From Gnetum montanum (lineage: Eukaryota; Streptophyta; Gnetopsida; Gnetales; Gnetaceae), in contig MNCI01037900.1 of assembly GCA_015680685.1 (NCBI GenBank), positions 1 through 64,000 on the forward strand: a stretch of 64,000 bases of DNA. The letters are read 5' to 3'. The notes under the pieces are model-generated. The model made no database searches, had not been told where the DNA came from, and was given only the letters and a program-made list of their open reading frames with translations. Made by a program: the position numbers and the translations under genes. How positions within the stretch are numbered: the first letter of the stretch is position 1; every line of letters starts with the position of its first letter. Shown one piece after another: positions 34,001 to 45,883 of this stretch.

Positions 34001-34444
34001 AAAGGTGATGTATACAGCTTTGGAGTTGTTACTTTGGAAGTGATCACAAGATTGAAGCCCACACATGAAATGTTTTTAGAAGATGTCACATTACCATTGT
34101 GGATCTCCAGGGCCTTGAAAGGAAAATTAGGGGATGAAAGAGAAGAAACAATTAAAGATATAATAAAGACAGCAGACCAAGATGGAGGTGGAATTGAAAT
34201 AGATAAAGATGTTGAAATGTCTACGGTGGAAAGCATTTTAATGATGGGTTTAAGATGCACCTGTCAGAATGCCTTTAAGAGGCCTACTATGAAAGAAGTT
34301 GAGTTATTTCTACAATCAGTCTATCCTTTGAATCTCCAAAATCAAAGGACACTACCAAGAAACTTGGAAGAAGTCATTAGTATTGTGGAATCACAACCCC
34401 CCTTGCGCTTCAGAGGGGTAGAAGCTGAAAGGGGTAGAAGCTGA
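31038..34444 (+). CDS. LRR receptor-like kinase, subfamily XII-like, non-RD; one frameshift
   Basis: A plasma-membrane receptor kinase of the FLS2/EFR/Xa21 type, probably sensing an extracellular ligand; the ligand is unknown. ATG at 31038 is preferred because a signal peptide follows at once (MASSSAALPFGLLLLL, residues 1-30). Then come the N-terminal LRR cap (ALIQFKK, CNWTGISC), about 22 plant-type LRRs to residue about 700, one membrane helix (about 715-740) and the kinase. The kinase has G-loop GEGSHGKV, VAVK lysine, HCDIKPEN (Cys for Arg, hence non-RD), DFG, and APE rebuilt across the intron. The frame breaks near 32385: the reading frame shifts from 0 to +1 between IPPH and ANVKSL. A 2-nt deletion restores the 24-residue LRR period and would give 1104 residues. 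No other stop exists, so this is either a recent lesion or a sequence error. The final codons repeat (GVEAER/GRS). Confidence 0.92.
33878..33971 (+). other. Intron of the receptor kinase gene, 94 bp
   Basis: The donor is CACCAG|GTATGTG and the acceptor is TTTTTCAG|AGTATGG. The phase-1 intron splits the glutamate codon of the kinase APE motif. A single intron in the kinase part is usual for LRR subfamily XII genes. Confidence 0.93.
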
Positions 34445-35559
34445 AAGTCCAACATTTTCTTTTGATTGGTGATTCTAGGTAAGTCTTTAGAAATAAAACA
34501 ATTAACTTTTGTCTACGTCACTAAGAAAAATTGTGATATCATTCCCTAATGATTCTTCCTTATGCTTCCTTATTTGTATAATTCATTTGTTTTTAGCATG
34601 TGGATACTTAGTATCTGTAATATTGGTGATGTGTAGGATTTGCTTCATCTTGTAATGGAAGAATGCACCCCGGTACCAATGCTTCACATGTGTGAATTGC
34701 TGTTTTATTTTACAGAAACCAAGTCTGCAACTTCATGTAATTATTCACTTTTTAATGCTTAAAACAAAAGTAGAGCATGGATTAGCATTTACTTTAAAGT
34801 ATTTTGAATGATTGTTTAATTGGAAAAGTACACTCAACTAGGCTACCTCTACATGTCAATAGAGTAGCCTATAATGCTTGTTCTTCTCCAACTATGATTC
34901 ATCAAAGTTTATCATGCTTTGTAATTTCTATGTGGTCATGAATGTGTATCATGTAACCTTCCTTCAATATACTATTTTTGTTTTGAACTTTGTAAATAGT
35001 CATGATCAATGTTAGGAAATAATGTTGTTTAGCCTCACGATTTAGGTAGCATGTACATTTACTGGTTAATTTTCTTTATACAAGATTTTCAATAAATCCT
35101 TGTATTTGTGGCTTGGGCTTTGTAGCATTGGGGGTGAAACCTTTTGCATAAGACTAATCCATTTTGAGGTTTTTATTTTCCCTGAATAAACATTTTATTT
35201 TTATTGATATATGTATTATAATAGTTAATAAACCCAATGGTAATAAGCTAGTTGAAATTTATTCGATCAATAGAGATCTAAATTGTCTTAGGAATATAAT
35301 AAAATTTCAATTTCAGTTTCATGAAAAGAAAGTTATTTAAAGATCTTGGAGCCTGTAATCACAGCAAAGTATATAGTTCTCCAAAACTATATGCAAGGCA
35401 TTATTCAAAACATTTTTGCTATTGTTGTCATGAAAATATCCCCTCATATCTTTGAGACATAACAGTGATGCCCACCATATCTAAAAGTTTTAAGCATTTT
35501 TCTTTATTTAGGTTTACTGCAAGAATCCATGGGACAAATATTAGATTTTTGATTATATT
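34445..35559 (+). other. 3' flank of the receptor kinase, no gene recognised
   Basis: No coding domain is seen. The kinase transcript presumably ends here, but I cannot pick one polyadenylation signal from the many AATAAA-like words (for example near 35185). Confidence 0.5.
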
Positions 35560-37560
35560 TAGAGATAGAGACGTCAGGCTCAAGGCTCAAGAGATTAACA
35601 AAGTTGAAGAGTACCAAATATAGTCCCTACGTAGTAAAGATGCCAAGGAATTGTTATATAGGACTGCCATGGATTCTATGGACGGTCAAGAACAATTCCC
35701 CAATGAGCTATAGAAGTTGGAAAAAGTTAGAGACTTATGCTATGGAATTCTTGTTCTTCTGCATCTCATAGGAACTCATCTTAGAGATAAGAAAAGCTTA
35801 GAATATTACAACCAAATTATTGATGAACTGAATAGGGGAACTCTTACTTATAATTCATGCCACTATGAGCCCATCCCTGATATTTTACTATTTGTTTAAA
35901 AAATAAACATTAATTTCCAAATTGCATTTTTAGATATCTACAATGGTTTGTGCAAGCTTCAGTTCCGCTTTGGATAAACTGTAGTGACTGGGAGATTGTT
36001 GGTTTGATAGTCAAAGAAAGCTTGTTGAAGAAGGATATGGTATAGACAAGAGATGATCAAGTGATCATTTATGATATTTTGAAGACAACGATTTTAGATG
36101 AGACCAACAAGTATTCTATCCAGAATAAAAATGTTTTAAAACCTTAACTTTCTCTATTTATCTCCGTAACTTCATTTAAAAGTATCATTACTCTTACTAT
36201 CTCTTCAAATGTCGGTCCCTTCATCTGTTTTCTAAATTTGAAATTTCAAGGCTTGTTCAACTAATAAGACTTGTTTGAAATTTCATTTGTTTTCTCTTCA
36301 AATGCTGCCAAACCACGTTTGTTGGCCTAGGATCACTAAGTATGGGGGATTCTACATTTCCATTCACAAGGTTAGAAGGCTTTACCAATCTCTCCAACTT
36401 AGAATTGAGAAATTGCATTTGTCGTGACTCAAAGAACTTCTATTTGACATATGTTCATTGAGATGCTTCAAAATCCTTATTGTATGCAATTATTTAGAGC
36501 TTGTTAGTTTTCCCAGTGATTTGAGAAGTCTCACTTCCTTGAAGATGCTGTCCATTTTTGGCTATTCGAAATTGAAGGGTTTGTTGGATGGATCAAGCAT
36601 GCCACAACATTTTTAAAATGTCTACAAATCAACTATTGCAAGAACATGGGGTTCCCCAAGGATTTGGCCAAATAGGACTTGGCTTGAGGACTGTTTTCTA
36701 CTGAAGCTATCAAGTGAAGGTGATACTACTATAGCTGTAGTACCTTTTAAATTTCCATCTGCCTCATCCTTGACCAAATTCTGATTGAATACAAGCAAGG
36801 AGGAATGGAAGCTTGAGGAGCTATTTTTGTGTTTCAAATTTTTGACCCAATTGCCAATTCAACTATGCTAGTATGCTAAAAATTTAAAGAAACTCCACAA
36901 AGCACTGCTTTCGATTGAAGAGTTTACCCTAAAGTTAGTTTGTTGACTAAGTTACCTACCTTGGATTTTTCTACTGGTGAGCAAGTTCATCAAACAAGTG
37001 TTTTTCAAAAAACTTTGCAACATTTGACAAGTTTATCTACTTTAAGAGCAAGTGGCATGAGAGACTTCATACTTGAGTTATGCCCCTCTAGTCAGTCTAA
37101 AAGAGTTGGTGCTATGGAATTGCTTGGAGACCAGAGAACATGCATAAGGTATCCAAATTGAAAATAGTAGAACTCAACAACCACACTCTTCTGAATACTA
37201 TGCCAGAAGACATAGGCTAGTTTCCAAAGTTGGAGAAATTGCTTTTACATAGTTGCACTAAGCTTAAGTATAGCAATATTATCAACATTGTCAAAACTTA
37301 GCATCAAGAAAAGTGGAATAAGCATCCTACATAATAGTTGTAGGAGTCTCATTAATTTGGTCAAGGGCTTGAATAAAATTCCCATTGTGAATTTCCTATC
37401 TATGTTCTATTCTTTTCTTCAAAATCTAAGATCATTAACTATATCTAATTGTGTTGAGTTGATGAGCCTATCGAATGACCTTTCCAAGATAACCAACTTA
37501 GAAAGGTTAACATGTAAAAACATTAAGGTAAAATATCTGTCTCAAGGTTTTTTAAACTAA
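35560..37560 (+). pseudogene. Decayed NLR (NB-ARC-LRR) resistance-gene copy
   Basis: Fragments keep the order of an NLR. From about 35600, RSKDAKELLYRTAM resembles the end of NB-ARC where a helix precedes the GLPL motif. 35717-35899 continues with VRDLCYGILVLLHLIGTHLRDK, a broken GLPLA-L-LIG-L segment. After an intron-like T-rich gap ending TTTTTAG (about 35933), VGLIVKESLLKKD and IYDILKTTILDE match the winged-helix MHD-like region without the canonical motif. LRR pieces follow at about 36455-36600 (LVSFPSDLRSLTSLKML), 36940-37161 and 37288-37560 (LRSLTISNCVELMSLSNDLSKITNLERL). Neither P-loop nor kinase-2 was found, so the 5' half is missing. NLRs are intracellular immune receptors; this copy is dead. 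Its closeness to an immune-type receptor kinase may reflect a resistance-gene cluster. Confidence 0.75.
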
Positions 37561-38600
37561 AGCATCCACAAACTAAGGTATGACGGTATGTACTTTGGTT
37601 ATCTTATCCAGTTTGACCTAAAGATGCCATGGACTTAATATTACACTTGAAAGATCTTACACTACTTTTGATAGATGGCAACAATGCTATAATTTTCATA
37701 GTGGCCAAGAACAATTGAGGTTTTATGATTTTTGTTTCAAAAACAAAAAACCATTAGGAAACAACACAAATGGATTATTTGTTTTCGATTGTATCACAAA
37801 TATTTTTTAAAGCATAATGTGTTTTTAACAAAAATATCTTACCATTACATAATATATAATAAGGTGACTTTCAATGCTCAACCTCTATTCATTGATTTTG
37901 ACATTACATTTATACAATTGCATTTAAGAGAGAATGTAAATGATCAACTCTTGCAGGTAGTATTTACTTGAATGAACTAACCGAAGGAGTTCATATATAT
38001 GATATTGTTGATGCATAATACTTCTATTCTAAATGTTATTTCTGTTTCTATAATAAGCCTATGTTCCCTTATGGTTTAGTTGGCAAACTTTGAAGGTTCT
38101 AGAGATTGCACTTTACCTGACACACTTTGAAGATTTTGGAGACTATTCTTGCACTTTGATGTCATTGATGAAATTTAGGTATTCTTATAGATTGTTGGTG
38201 GATGCTGAAAAGGTTTCTGAAGCTATTCTTGTTGAAGATTTTTTTTTGTTCATTAAACTATTTTTGTTGGGTTCATCATTGATTAGTAGAACTTCTATGT
38301 TTTCTTACAAATCTTTAGATCTACTGAAGTTGGCTTAATTATTTTATCTGTACACTATAATTTTTCTCAATGATGTGTAAGTATGCTTAATATTTTTAAG
38401 AGTCCTTTTTCTTCTGTGTTACATCTGAATCTCACTATGTATAAACGTTGTTACTTGTACCAGATTGTAAAAGTTGTTAACATGTGCCATACTGTTGGAT
38501 TGTAAGGTTGATGTATGCTGTAACTCCTGAATGTCCATTCTCAACTTGCCATACATGTCCTGAACTATGATGAAGCATCATTTTTCAAGTTTATTAGTTA
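37561..38600 (+). other. Flank of the NLR pseudogene, possibly its 3' end
   Basis: Two open pieces (37732-37971 and 38090-38338) might be the decayed NLR tail (LLVDAEKVSEAILVEDFFL), but no LRR consensus is visible. The interval ends at the target-site duplication of element F. Confidence 0.35.
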
Positions 38601-38605
38601 ACTAC

Positions 38606-39399
38606 TGATGAGTTGCTGTTTAGTCAACCACGATATCGTGTACGCGATATTGCAGCCTGTCTCCTCATCTATAAATAAGAGGTAGACGGATCTGATAGGG
38701 AGTTTTTTAGTTTCTAGTTTAAGTGTTAAAGTTTTATGTAGTTATTCTCTAAACCCTTCTCTCCCAGTGTATGCCTGCAATGTGGCGATTGCAATTGTAT
38801 GGCATCCTTATTCGAGTTTGAGATACTTGGACACACACATGACCAGAAATAAAGATCGAGATTATTTCATCATTGCAACATTCACTTAGATTAATTATTT
38901 AATTAATTGCTATTTACTTCTTTCTTAGTTAATTTCTCTCACCCTTAAACTCCTATTAAACACGGAATGGGTACGACTTGATTACGAGCATTTAAGTGTG
39001 ACTACTTGGTAACCTAGTAGCGTACCTAGGATTTGCGCTTGGTAATCCCAGTAGTAGTTGTGCACAAAGTCCAAGATGTGTACAGATAATCAAGGAACGG
39101 ATGCTCATCACACTTAGGCTAGCTTAGATTCTCTCTCATCCTTTCTCTCTTAGCTTAGTTAATATTATCTTCCATTACATTCAGGAGTAGCATTAGGTTA
39201 GAAACCATATCATACACCTCACCCTGGACTAAACCATACATGACATAGCTAATACTAGTCCAGGTGGGAAGACAACGAACTACGACCTAAGGCTAACTAT
39301 CTAGATTCCACAACTAGTCCATCTGCGGAGTTCGACTGTATCGCACGTGTAACACTCATATATGTATGGTTGAGTGTAGGGGTACCTCGTCACTCATCG
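38606..39399 (+). mobile_element. Element F: 5' LTR (794 bp)
   Basis: It starts TGATGAGTTGC and ends GTCACTCATCG (CATCA decayed to CATCG). The U3 has ACGATATCGTGTACGCGATAT (38637-38657) directly upstream of CTATAAATAAGAGG (about 38669-38682). Downstream are the group's R/U5 landmarks, such as the GCACTTGGTAAT-like box and CATACACCTCACCC. Confidence 0.92.
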
Positions 39400-39400
39400 T

Positions 39401-39418
39401 TGGCGTCGTTGCTGGGGA
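39401..39418 (+). other. Element F: primer-binding site, tRNA-Asp
   Basis: TGGCGTCGTTGCTGGGGA matches the tRNA-Asp complement at 16 of 18 positions. Both changes are C to T, as expected from decay of methylated cytosines. Confidence 0.9.
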
Positions 39419-39528
39419 CGGTGCTAGTTATCTAGATTAGTTATATCATACAAGGTCGCTATATAGGAATTAACAATATATCTTTTAGAAAGAAATAATT
39501 ATAAAAAGTCACACACAATCTCATAACC

Positions 39529-41519
39529 ATGCCTCTCCTACAAGACTACGATAATGCCACATCTAGTGAGGAAGTTCATTGGATAACCAACTAATTATAT
39601 GACAATGAAGATTGGAGTGCGCAACCCGAGGTGGAGATTTCTTATAAACATAAATGAAAGCAATGTCATCCCAACGCATGAAAACATAACTTACAAGATG
39701 ACGATGAACCCCTACTGGCCACTACAAGCTTAACGCAAATACAAGAGGCTGTTCAAATCTTGCGTAGGCATTGTAAAGAGAGCTGTCTACCCAGGCTTAA
39801 TTTAAACAACTTTCCTAATTTTTCAGGAGGCTATGACTTAGATTCACAACAACATTTACTAGCCTTCTACGATGCCTACACATGGAAAAACATTGATAAT
39901 AGTTGACAAAAACTTAAGCTCTTTCCTATGACACTCGTTAGCCAAGCAAAAGTATGGTATAGATCATTAAAACCAAATTCAATACAACGTTGGTCAACAA
40001 TGGTAGAACTTTTTAACGAAAGATATCAAACCTATGCAAGAGTGTCCACCTTGAGGAAATAAATCCAAGAGTGGAAAAAAGCACAACATGAACCCTTGGA
40101 CATGGCCTTAGAAAGATATTATGCATTGTTAAACAACTGTCTAGGCCATAAGTTCTCCGAGGAAAGGCTAATGTACCATATCATTGATGGGCTTCGTGAT
40201 GAAACAAGATAGACCTTAGGAATGTATGCCCAAGGTCAACTATATGAACTACGAACCCATCAAGTCCAAGAGCTTATTAAGCGGGTAGGAAAAGAACAAG
40301 GAGAAATGGCTAGATGGGAGAGTGTTGAAAAACATCAATGGGACCAGAATCTCAACCTAACAAAGGTCCATATTCACAGAAAGGAGAAATCAACCTATCT
40401 CAAGGAGGAAAAATCATCTTTGCCAACACAACAATCACTAGAGGAAGTCAAGGCAAAGATCAATAAGATTTTGGAATGGACATATAAAAAGTGTGGAGAA
40501 TATATCGATATTATTGGAGATAGATTTTTGACAACCTGAGAAGTAGGACAAAGTATCATTAGACATTCGGAAAGAAGGAATGAAGAAAACAAGAGCTCAA
40601 CTGTTGATCATACATATGAATGCAACATATGCCTGTACAGTCACCCCAAGGGTCAATGCCTAATCTTGTTACATTTATATGAGCATTGGGGAAGCACGTT
40701 ACATCTAGAGTTCATATAGAGATATTGTGTTCAATCACAATGGCAACAATCCTAGTCGTGGGGGAAGCCACCCCTCAACTAGAGACATCCTTCGTATCAT
40801 CCGAATCCAAATGCTTATCTAATCCAACATCCTATTTCCCCAACTAGGTCAACATACTCTATCCCGCTGCATTATCATTCTTCTCAATACTATCAACCCA
40901 TGTCCTCAACACAACCACTGCCTTGTGTACATTACACTTCTCCGAAATTTCAACATTCTTATCCTTTCCCTCCTTCTACGTCGCCACCAATTGTTCTCGA
41001 GGTGTTTGCATGACAACAACCCACGAACATTACTTGTGCTAATATTGCCAACAACAGTGAGAGACCTCAGCAACATCGAAGCCATCCCTTCTTTAGAAAT
41101 GATCCTAGGAAGGGACAACACAATTCCAAGGCCACTGCATCTTCCAACTTAGCACAAGTTCAACACTGTGGTGCATCGAACCCAACGCCTCATGTCACTT
41201 CATCAGGGCCATCAATTAACACTCCAACAACCATATGGCCCAATGAACACAATCATGGAAGGCAACATCCCGATCCTTGCATACCATCTAATGGTCCCAA
41301 ATATCCTAGTGGGTCAACTCTTTATTTGGGAACCACATCTCATAAATTACCCCACTATGCTTACTATAACCAAGTGTGTGGAATCCAATGGGGTAAGTAT
41401 GACCGAGTCCCAATATTTCCAACATGCAAGGATCCTCATCTTTCATTTATTAATCCTTGCCATCCTTAATTGTTTAGTTATGAGGGATATCCCCCATTTT
41501 AATAGCAAGCAGGATTAAT
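39529..41519 (+). pseudogene. Element F: gag with zinc knuckle
   Basis: The start ATG is at 39529 (MPLLQDYDNA). Homology with element B gag is clear (HWITN, then DDDEPLL, RHCKESCLPRLNLNNFPNFSGGYD). The capsid domain follows as LKLFPMTLVSQAKVWYRSL, FNERYQTYARVSTLR and MALERYYALLNNC. The last open piece is 40222-40539, rich in charged helix. A C-x2-C-x3-H-x4-C knuckle (CNICLYSHPKGQC) lies at 40621-40659. A long Pro/Gln/His-rich tail (about 40800-41460) ends near 41519. Around ten stops interrupt it. Gag would coat the RNA; the protein cannot be made from this copy. The long P/Q-rich tail after the knuckle is unusual for plant gypsy gag. Confidence 0.85.
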
Positions 41520-42319
41520 AAATATTTTTCATTTTCTTTAATTTTACAAGTTTTTGTTTTCCAGTTTTTCATTTTTCAATTTTTTGTTTTATCTTTTTGT
41601 CTCTTTACGTTTTCATAAGTAATCTCATCTATGAATAAAACACTCATGTGGCTTGTTGGTTGAGGTGTGTTCTATGTTATCGAGTCTCAAGTGATCAATT
41701 ATTTGGACAGTGAGACCATTACACCCACTCATCCATTCTACAAATAAGAGGTTCTGTTCGAGGGTACAGTGATATTCTTAACATTCTTAAAACTTAAAAT
41801 TAATTTTGTGTTTATTGTACTCGAAATGAAGAAGGATGGATCAAGAGGGAATGATTAGGATGTGACNCTTTTCTGGATTTAACAATCGAAAAAAAAGAAG
41901 AGAGAAAGAAGAAAAGCAAAAGAAAAGAAAAGTAGAAAAAGGAAGTGCCACAAAACAAAAGTCACTCCTTTCTTAAATAAAATGTCAAGTGATCGTACAC
42001 CTTGTTGTTATGGTACTCTCATAGCCACTCATCATGGGATGAACCAATGCAGTGTCACTAATCAGAGGAATGGACTTGGTCTTGATCTTGGAACGACGAG
42101 TCAATGACATGTTAATCATGCTTTACATGCAAGATTCATTGTGTCCTAGGTTAGTCACCTCACGTACCAATCTCTACAATCCCTTCTCTAGTTCATCTCA
42201 TCGCATTGTTCGTGTAATTGTTACTCGTGTCTCATATAGCGTAGAATTCTTACCTCATTCCGGTGTGTTTTGTGGAATCAGTGTGGATTACGCTTAACCC
42301 TTTTAGTGCCCACGAACAC
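41520..42319 (+). other. Element F: non-coding spacer after gag
   Basis: It takes the position of pol plus spacer in element C but holds no enzyme domain. It has T-rich, then purine-rich sequence (AAAAGAAAAG runs at about 41888-41940) and an N at 41867. An 81-aa frame at 42052-42297 has no family features. Confidence 0.6.
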
Positions 42320-42380
42320 TTTTAAGTGTGGTTACACAAGGGCAATATAGGTTTGAACCTACTTTGGGGAGGACCCACTT
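42320..42380 (+). promoter_or_regulatory. Conserved GGGGAGGA block of the spacer (element F copy)
   Basis: AAGGGCAATATAGGTTTGAACC followed by TACTTTGGGGAGGACCCACTTG corresponds to 16367-16412 in element C and 63410-63452 in element G. It is kept even though F has no pol, so it is not just the tail of the pol coding region. Confidence 0.6.
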
Positions 42381-42703
42381 GTGTAATCTCTTGTAATTTA
42401 CACTCATAACCCATCTTCTACACACCATTTATTACCCTCAGCATATTTTTCAACAATTTTCCCTCTTGTAATTTACTATCCCTCTGAATAATAACATTCC
42501 TATGTATCATCACATACCTTTTTTCTCTACCACCCGAGGTTTTAATGATTAATTACACCATACATAATTATTCGTGCGTTTGAAACAAATTAATTTATCC
42601 TAGAACCTTTTAACATGTGCCACATGTCCTTGATTTCCACTTTTAATTCCAGAAAAACCTTAAAATTTTGGTATTTTTCCCTCAAGCCTAAACATCACTA
42701 GGG

Positions 42704-42795
42704 TCGCGATATCGCATACGTGATGTATCGTACGTGATATCATGACAGACGCGATATGCGATATCACGTCCCATCCAGCTATAAAAAGGTATGCA
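42704..42795 (+). promoter_or_regulatory. Element F: internal U3-like palindrome cassette with TATA box
   Basis: TCGCGATATCGCATACGTGAT, GTATCGTACGTGATATCATG and GACGCGATATGCGATATCACG are packed into about 70 bp. They are followed by TATAAAAA at 42780-42787 and a C-rich stretch. This is the same motif set and the same order (palindromes, then TATA) as in this element's LTR U3. The sequence after the TATA box is not LTR, however; it matches the leader in element C (CACCC...ACACTTAAGC..TTTT). So it is not simply an inserted LTR. ORF4 starts about 490 bp downstream. Confidence 0.65.
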
Positions 42796-43276
42796 CCCCC
42801 CTCCCCCCCTGAAACACTTAAGCTCATTTTCACACTTCACGCGAGGGAATTTTCAAGCTTTTTCTCTACGACTTGTGATTGGGAGACCCTTGCTTTCATA
42901 TCCATATCTCGCTTGCTGGTACTCCAATTTTAATTTTTTCTGAACCTACTTGAACCCGGAGTGTTCAGCTTAGTCGTGGGGGAGGGACATATGCCAAATA
43001 GCGCATAACTTTTTTTTGGAATTTATCATCGCCCAAAGGACATCATTAAGGGTAATTAATTGTAATAATAATGATAACTGTGTCGAAAATCATTTCATCC
43101 CTAGGAACACTAGGAAACAAAAATTGGAAAACCACCTAAGTAACAGGACTCACTATCATAATCATTCAGGAAACATCACACGAGATAGAATAAAATTGAA
43201 CTAGTTAAGGCAAGCAGTAAGGTATAACTTAACTTCAGAAATAACCTTACTAACACTTGGCCTCGTGTGATTGCAG

Positions 43277-45883
43277 ATGACCTCGAAACAAGAACAATGG
43301 AAAGGTCCTACTCAAGGTGAAAGTAAACGACCTAGGAGAGGAGAAGAACAAGTCCTTGCCAGACAACATGCAGAGCAGAAGGGACAATCATCAACATTCA
43401 CCAAGAAGACCTTGCTACTGAATAGTCCAGGCAGGCAGAAGGAGGAGCTACTGTAGCGCCTGGACATGGACAACATCTCACGTTGCCCTAAGATTGTGTT
43501 CAGGCTATCCACAAAAGATCCACATTCGTTGCAGTGATTGTGGAATTAAACTTTGAATCTTTTGCAGAGTTCACTTCTAGGGCTATTAGGGATCACCTCA
43601 CAAGGTCCCCCTTACAGCCTATCCTCTCTAAAAGTGGTGCTTGGTACCTAGGGGAGACGTACCAATTCTAGCACAACAGAGAACAAGGCACCACTATTAA
43701 TATTTGTGGTGTGACAGTCAATTTCTCCACACTGGACATTTCGGAAGTATTAAACCTTTCGAATACAGGGCCCAAGGTTGTTCAGTTGTCTACCTATTTA
43801 GACCTCGATGTGTGACGAGTTTGGTTGGAAAGGGCATATGGCAGGGATAAGACATTTGGTGAGATGACGACAGAAGAGAGGATTTATTTCAAGATTGGAA
43901 CGTATCACCTCTTCCCCACGAAGGACTTAAAAAGAATCTCAACGTATGTGGTAAGAGTATGTGCAATGCTGATGGAAAAGGTTAATGCTAAGCTGCCTCA
44001 TCTATATTTGACGGAGATCCTGAGGTGGTTCGAGGAACAGAAGATAGGGAAGATGTTGTTGCCCTTCCCTTGCCTTATTAGGAAGCTATGTTGACATGAT
44101 GGTATCAGGGGGTACACTAATGATGTCCTTCGAGAAGCCCAAAATGCTTCATATGTTGAATTATTAAAGCCACCAGCTGTAAGGAAAATCACTGGTGAGA
44201 CGTTGGGACCAGAACAAGAAGAAGAACAAACAGCTGGACCAACTACAACTCAACTTGTAGGACCCAGATAATTTCCAAGTATGGGACCCAGCCAACAACA
44301 GGAAGAAGGTTCTAGCATAGGCCAGGATCAACCGCTGCTACTACAAGACTACAGACCATCGATGAGCCATCTCAGGGCCATTGTTGAGACGATCAGTTGA
44401 GGAAGTCATGATGATGCAAATCTCTTCCGCATCATTGACGATGCCATACAGCCCACGATTTCTTTGGATCGTGTAAGGGGTGAAGTGTCCATTCACACAG
44501 GAGGAGAGGAAAGTACTTGGTCACAATAGATCTTGGGAAACACTACATCTTTCCAACTACAATTAGAAACTGGTGAAGGGGCCACAATGGTGGTCATGCA
44601 ACACCAGGATGCAGTGGGAGCCGCAGAAGTGATCGTAGACCACATCAAAGAAGCATTCAATGTACCTATTGTACCACCGGCAGATCTCATGGGAGCACGG
44701 GATGCTCAAACTTTGGCCAGAACCTCAATGACTCCTATGGAACATGAGGATGCACTTGATCGATTGCTACAAATAGGGTAAGTAATGATGTCCCTGTTTA
44801 ACATCCCTCAAGTTGTTACAGCAATTCAATCAGACCTCATTTTCGCTAAGGGAAAGGTAGTCTTGATAGAGGTGAGGGTCGAGCATGCTGAAGTAGAAGT
44901 ACAAAAATTGCAAGAAAAGCTCGTGGCCCTACAAGTAGCACAGTGGGCCCCTTTGCAACTTGTTCCCACAGACCAGCTAGACCATTTCAAAACTGATCAA
45001 CTAACCAAGCTACTAACAGAGAATAAAAAGGTGGATGAAGAAAAAGAGAAGGTTGTTTGGGATGCTTTTGCAGCACAGGTGCAAACTCATGCTCATATCA
45101 AGGCACTCAAGGCCTTACAAGAAGAGAACAAGTAGCTTATTGCTGACAACCTTCAGTTGAACACTATGGAGAAGCAAAAGAATGTTCTCGAGGAACACTT
45201 TCATAAGTTGCGAGAACAATTTATTTGGATCAACCAGGACATGAGCCATTTAGCCAGGGAGAATCAAACCCTCTCAATCGAGGAGGTACGCACTATCTAT
45301 CAAAAGATAGCCATCGAAATAAGCGCGTGGCAAAATGAGGCCAAACGAAATGAAAAGCTAAAGGAGCACTTTCAGGACCAGGTGGGGATGTACAAACAGA
45401 TCCTTGAGAAGGAGATCCATATGTCCAAGGCCCACATCAATGCTATCAATGCTCAAAACACTGACTGGCATGCCATATTGGACACACGCATTTTCCTAGC
45501 AAGCGGAAGTTAAGAACTAGGACCTGCAGATTCAAGATCTGACAGAATACATGGANGCCTTTCTATTAACATGGCAAGGTTGGCATATCGCAAGTTTGCC
45601 AATTCCATGTATTCTGTCAGATCTTGAATCTGCAGGTCCTAGTTCTTAANAGGTATTTGCAGCCTAGTATGTCAAGGCGAATCAAATGTTTCCACAACTA
45701 CCCTGCCCATGGGAGGTGTCAACTCCCTCTTACATTAGAACATTAGCATGGATGACACAAGATCCCCAGACCAAAGAGGAGAAGCTCTAGGCTATACTCC
45801 AATGCCATCAAGTCTCAAAACCTAGAGCACAAGACAAAGGAAAAGCACCAATGGAGGAGCCACCACCACTAGGAACTACATGA
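43277..45883 (+). pseudogene. Element F: ORF4, env-position protein with coiled coil
   Basis: ATG 43277 follows GTGTGATTGCAG, a good splice-acceptor context. The N-terminus (MTSKQEQWKGP) is basic and polar. After a frame change comes VELNFESFAEFTSRAI, GAWYLGETYQF, then 43825-44094: EERIYFKIGTYHLFPTKDLKR and LPFPCLIRKLC. A Gln/Pro linker leads to 44533-44781 and a long charged heptad-like region (44785-45513, about 230 aa) that I read as coiled coil. Near 45557-45649 a flipped contig breaks the reading (see next entry). The protein ends EEPPPLGTT with TGA at 45881. About five stops or frame changes occur in total. Homologues are in C, G and H. The resemblance of the LPFPCLI-LC region to 'putative plant transposon protein' domains is from memory. 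No membrane segment is seen, so it does not look like an envelope protein despite its position. Confidence 0.72.
45556..45650. other. 93-bp contig placed in the wrong orientation between two Ns
   Basis: Positions 45557-45649 lie between N45556 and N45650. Their reverse complement begins with the last 45 or so bases before N45556 and then continues into new sequence. In that orientation the ORF4 frame goes on as TEYMELANLRYANLAM, which is also in the minus-strand ORF4 of element H (48893-48567). The inserted piece is therefore inverted. Confidence 0.92.

Noticed and set aside
42704-42795. Reading the internal cassette of F as a nested solo LTR
   Set aside because: There is no TGATGA start or CTCATCA end and no TSD around it, and the post-TATA sequence is not LTR R/U5 but matches the leader in element C.
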